From: Terriglobales bacterium
GTDB taxonomy: Bacteria > Acidobacteriota > Terriglobia > Terriglobales > Acidobacteriaceae
Direction of reading: 5' to 3'
NCBI GenBank assembly: GCA_030043575.1
Contig: JASHXK010000002.1
Location: 1-7,223, forward strand
DNA: 7,223 bases
Shown: one piece after another, positions 5,933-7,223 of the stretch
Position numbering within the stretch: position 1 is the stretch's first letter
How the letters are laid out: every line of letters starts with the position of its first letter
Notes under the pieces: model-generated
The model's input: the letters and a program-made list of their open reading frames with translations, nothing else
The model's database searches: none
Told to the model about the DNA's origin: nothing
Program-made: the position numbers and the translations under genes

Positions 5933-6910
5933 GTGAAACGAATTCCGACCATCGCCGAGATGAAGGCTGCTTGCCGCCAAATCACGCGAAGCGGTAAGAC
6001 GCTAGGCTTTGTGCCGACCATGGGCGCGCTGCATGAGGGACATCTGTCGCTGGTGCGCGCGGCTAAGTCACGATGCAATGTTGTCGCCGTATCGATCTTT
6101 GTGAATCCGCTGCAATTTGGACCCACGGAAGATCTGGCAAAGTATCCGCGAACGCTGGAGCGGGACTGCACGATGCTGGAGGAGCTGGGCGTTGACCTGG
6201 TGTTTCTGCCGACAGCGGAGGAGATGTATGGGACGGCGAGTCCCACTCTGTCGCCAAAGGCGGGCGGCGAGGGTGGGGCACCCACACGCGAAGAAGCTCC
6301 CACTCATTCGCAACTGAAGCGAATGAGTGGGGCACCCGACGAGGGTGGGGCACCCGAGTCGAAAAACAACACAGACAAGACCTACGTTCTGGTTGAGGGA
6401 TTGAGCGACAAGCTGGATGGGGCGTCGCGGCCGGGACACTTTCGCGGAGTCGCTACCGTCGTTAACAAATTGTTCGAGATTGTTCGGCCGGATTGCGCCT
6501 TCTTCGGCCAAAAGGACGCGGCGCAGGTTGCGGTGCTGCGCAAGATGGTGCGCGATCTCGACATGGATGTCGAGATTGTCGTCTGTCCGATTGTGCGCGA
6601 GAAAGATGGGCTGGCGATGAGCTCGCGCAACGTGTATCTCTCGCCGGAGCAGCGGCAGCAGGCGCTGGTTCTGCATCGCGCGCTGATGCGCGTACAGATG
6701 ATGGCCGATCGCGGCGAGCGTGACGCGACAAAGTTGATTGAGATCGGCAAGCAGGTAATCGCGGAAGAGCTATCAGCGCGGCTGGACTATTTCGCAATTG
6801 TCGATGCGGATACGTTGGACCCAGTTGTTGATGTCGCGCGCGGAGCGCTGGTAGTCGTAGCGGTTTATGTTGGGATGACACGGCTTATCGACAATATGCT
6901 GCTGACGTGA
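5933..6910 (+). CDS. panC: Pantothenate synthetase (pantoate-beta-alanine ligase) with an in-frame insertion
   Basis: PanC uses ATP to join pantoate and beta-alanine through a pantoyl-adenylate, the last step to pantothenate. The start GTG 5933 puts the PTMG block at residue 28, as expected; the ribosome binding site is weak (AAAGG 12 bases upstream). Motifs are FVPTMGALHEGHLSLV (26-41, with H34 and H37 of the HIGH-type site), FVNPLQFGP (56-64, pantoate-binding Q61), EGLSDKLDGASRPGHFRGV (155-173), FFGQKDAAQ (190-198) and KDGLAMSSRN (224-233, the KMSKS-like loop). All catalytic blocks are intact. The length, 325, exceeds E. coli PanC (283) by 42. The excess lies between Y99 and Y151, where about 51 residues replace the usual 8 or so. 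That stretch is hydrophilic, rich in G, A, P, E and T, and encoded by palindromic repeat DNA. The enzyme is probably active, with a disordered surface loop. Confidence 0.96.
   Translation: MKRIPTIAEMKAACRQITRSGKTLGFVPTMGALHEGHLSLVRAAKSRCNVVAVSIFVNPLQFGPTEDLAKYPRTLERDCTMLEELGVDLVFLPTAEEMYGTASPTLSPKAGGEGGAPTREEAPTHSQLKRMSGAPDEGGAPESKNNTDKTYVLVEGLSDKLDGASRPGHFRGVATVVNKLFEIVRPDCAFFGQKDAAQVAVLRKMVRDLDMDVEIVVCPIVREKDGLAMSSRNVYLSPEQRQQALVLHRALMRVQMMADRGERDATKLIEIGKQVIAEELSARLDYFAIVDADTLDPVVDVARGALVVVAVYVGMTRLIDNMLLT
6242..6355. repeat. GTGGGGCACCC-type palindromic repeat element inside panC
   Basis: Three copies of GTGGGGCACCC lie at 6273-6283, 6327-6337 and 6345-6355. Two of them belong to a 16-bp direct repeat CGAGGGTGGGGCACCC (6268-6283 and 6340-6355). 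CCCACTCATTCGC (6299-6311) and GCGAATGAGTGGG (6319-6331) form a perfect 13-bp hairpin with a 7-base loop. A degraded hairpin of similar design begins at CCCACTC, 6242. The stretch is read in the panC frame without stops and encodes repeated GGAP/SGAP/GGAP (residues 114-117, 132-135, 138-141). Another frame has TGA at 6315 and 6324. Confidence 0.85.
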
Positions 6911-6917
6911 GGAAAGG

Positions 6918-6931
6918 CAGTTGCCAGTTGT
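6918..6931. repeat. Two more copies of the CAGTTGN heptamer
   Basis: CAGTTGC and CAGTTGT stand in tandem 8 bases after the panC stop. The unit and its position relative to a stop codon match the six-copy array at 468-509. Confidence 0.7.
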
Positions 6932-6955
6932 CGGGAGGGCCCCAAAAAGCCCACG

Positions 6956-6969
6956 CGAAGCCGGCTTCG
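6956..6969. repeat. Perfect 14-bp palindrome after panC
   Basis: CGAAGCCGGCTTCG is fully self-complementary and lies 46 bases after the panC stop. With no loop bases and no T-run it is not a standard terminator. It could be a small repeat remnant or chance. Confidence 0.35.
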
Positions 6970-7177
6970 GTGAGCGCGCCGGTACAGTATCCATCACTTC
7001 AATCCGCATCGCAGGTCACTGACAAATGATGAATGACGCCTGTTGAATAAAGGGGCATCTGTTCTTCGGCTTTTGATTCCTGCGGTCCACGTGCTGGCAA
7101 GAACAAGGCCCTGGAATCCGCCCCCTGGTAAAACGCCCAGCATGTGGCTCCAAGCAGGCCAGATTTGTTTCGTCGGG

Positions 7178-7184
7178 AAGGAGG
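7178..7184 (+). promoter_or_regulatory. Strong ribosome binding site of the last, truncated gene
   Basis: AAGGAGG ends 7 bases before ATG 7192, the best-matching Shine-Dalgarno sequence in the window. It is the main support for a gene running off the right edge. Confidence 0.75.
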
Positions 7185-7191
7185 ATTCCCA

Positions 7192-7223
7192 ATGGACACC
7201 ATGGGAAGACTTGCGGCTTCGAT
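7192..7223 (+). CDS. Start of an unidentified gene, cut by the window edge
   Basis: Only the first ten codons are present (MDTMGRLAAS), opened by ATG 7192 behind AAGGAGG at a 7-base spacing. The family cannot be identified from this. It does not look like the start of panD, whose products usually begin close to MxRTM with a basic segment after it. The second ATG at 7201 is too far from the ribosome binding site. Confidence 0.6.
   Translation, partial: MDTMGRLAAS

Noticed and set aside
7192..7223. panD as the third gene of the pan locus
   Set aside because: The ten visible residues do not resemble a PanD start, and the gene is 281 bases from panC.

Overview
The window reads as a chromosomal segment of an Acidobacteriota-like bacterium (Terriglobia/Koribacter type). 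This is an inference from three things: the energy transducer TonB with the N-terminus MFEDSLFESGGR, several small secreted proteins of kinds common in that phylum, and dense palindromic intergenic repeats. All genes I can support are on the + strand.

Layout. 1-462: 3' part of a small AlbA_2 (Schlafen-type) domain protein, followed directly by a 7-bp tandem repeat. 652-1395: TonB family protein. 1574-2041: conserved-looking protein of unknown function. 2199-3089: exported SYLF-domain protein with a Q/N/S-rich linker, closed by a strong hairpin at 3111-3136. 3250-3717: exported NTF2-like (SnoaL/DUF4440-type) protein, probably starting at TTG. 3895-4782: panB. 4963-5613: exported protein of unknown function. 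5933-6910: panC. 7192-7223: first codons of a further gene behind a very good ribosome binding site. The gap 6911-7191 holds only two more heptamer copies and one 14-bp palindrome that I can point to.

Functionally, panB and panC encode two of the enzymes leading to pantothenate: PanB makes ketopantoate, PanC joins pantoate to beta-alanine. Neither panE/ilvC nor panD is visible. The other genes are envelope or housekeeping genes with no obvious common pathway, and no phage, transposase, CRISPR, tRNA or rRNA is seen.

The notable part is the repeat content of the pan locus. Two large, nested, nearly perfect inverted-repeat elements (4790-4932 and 5722-5885) share one architecture and bracket the gene between panB and panC. 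Their cores differ by a base-pair-preserving double substitution. A third palindromic family (GTGGGGCACCC-type) sits inside panC, in frame, and accounts for about 40 extra residues in a surface loop. This resembles the in-frame palindromic elements known from Rickettsia. I see no evidence for a new multi-gene system; the repeats are the part worth following up.
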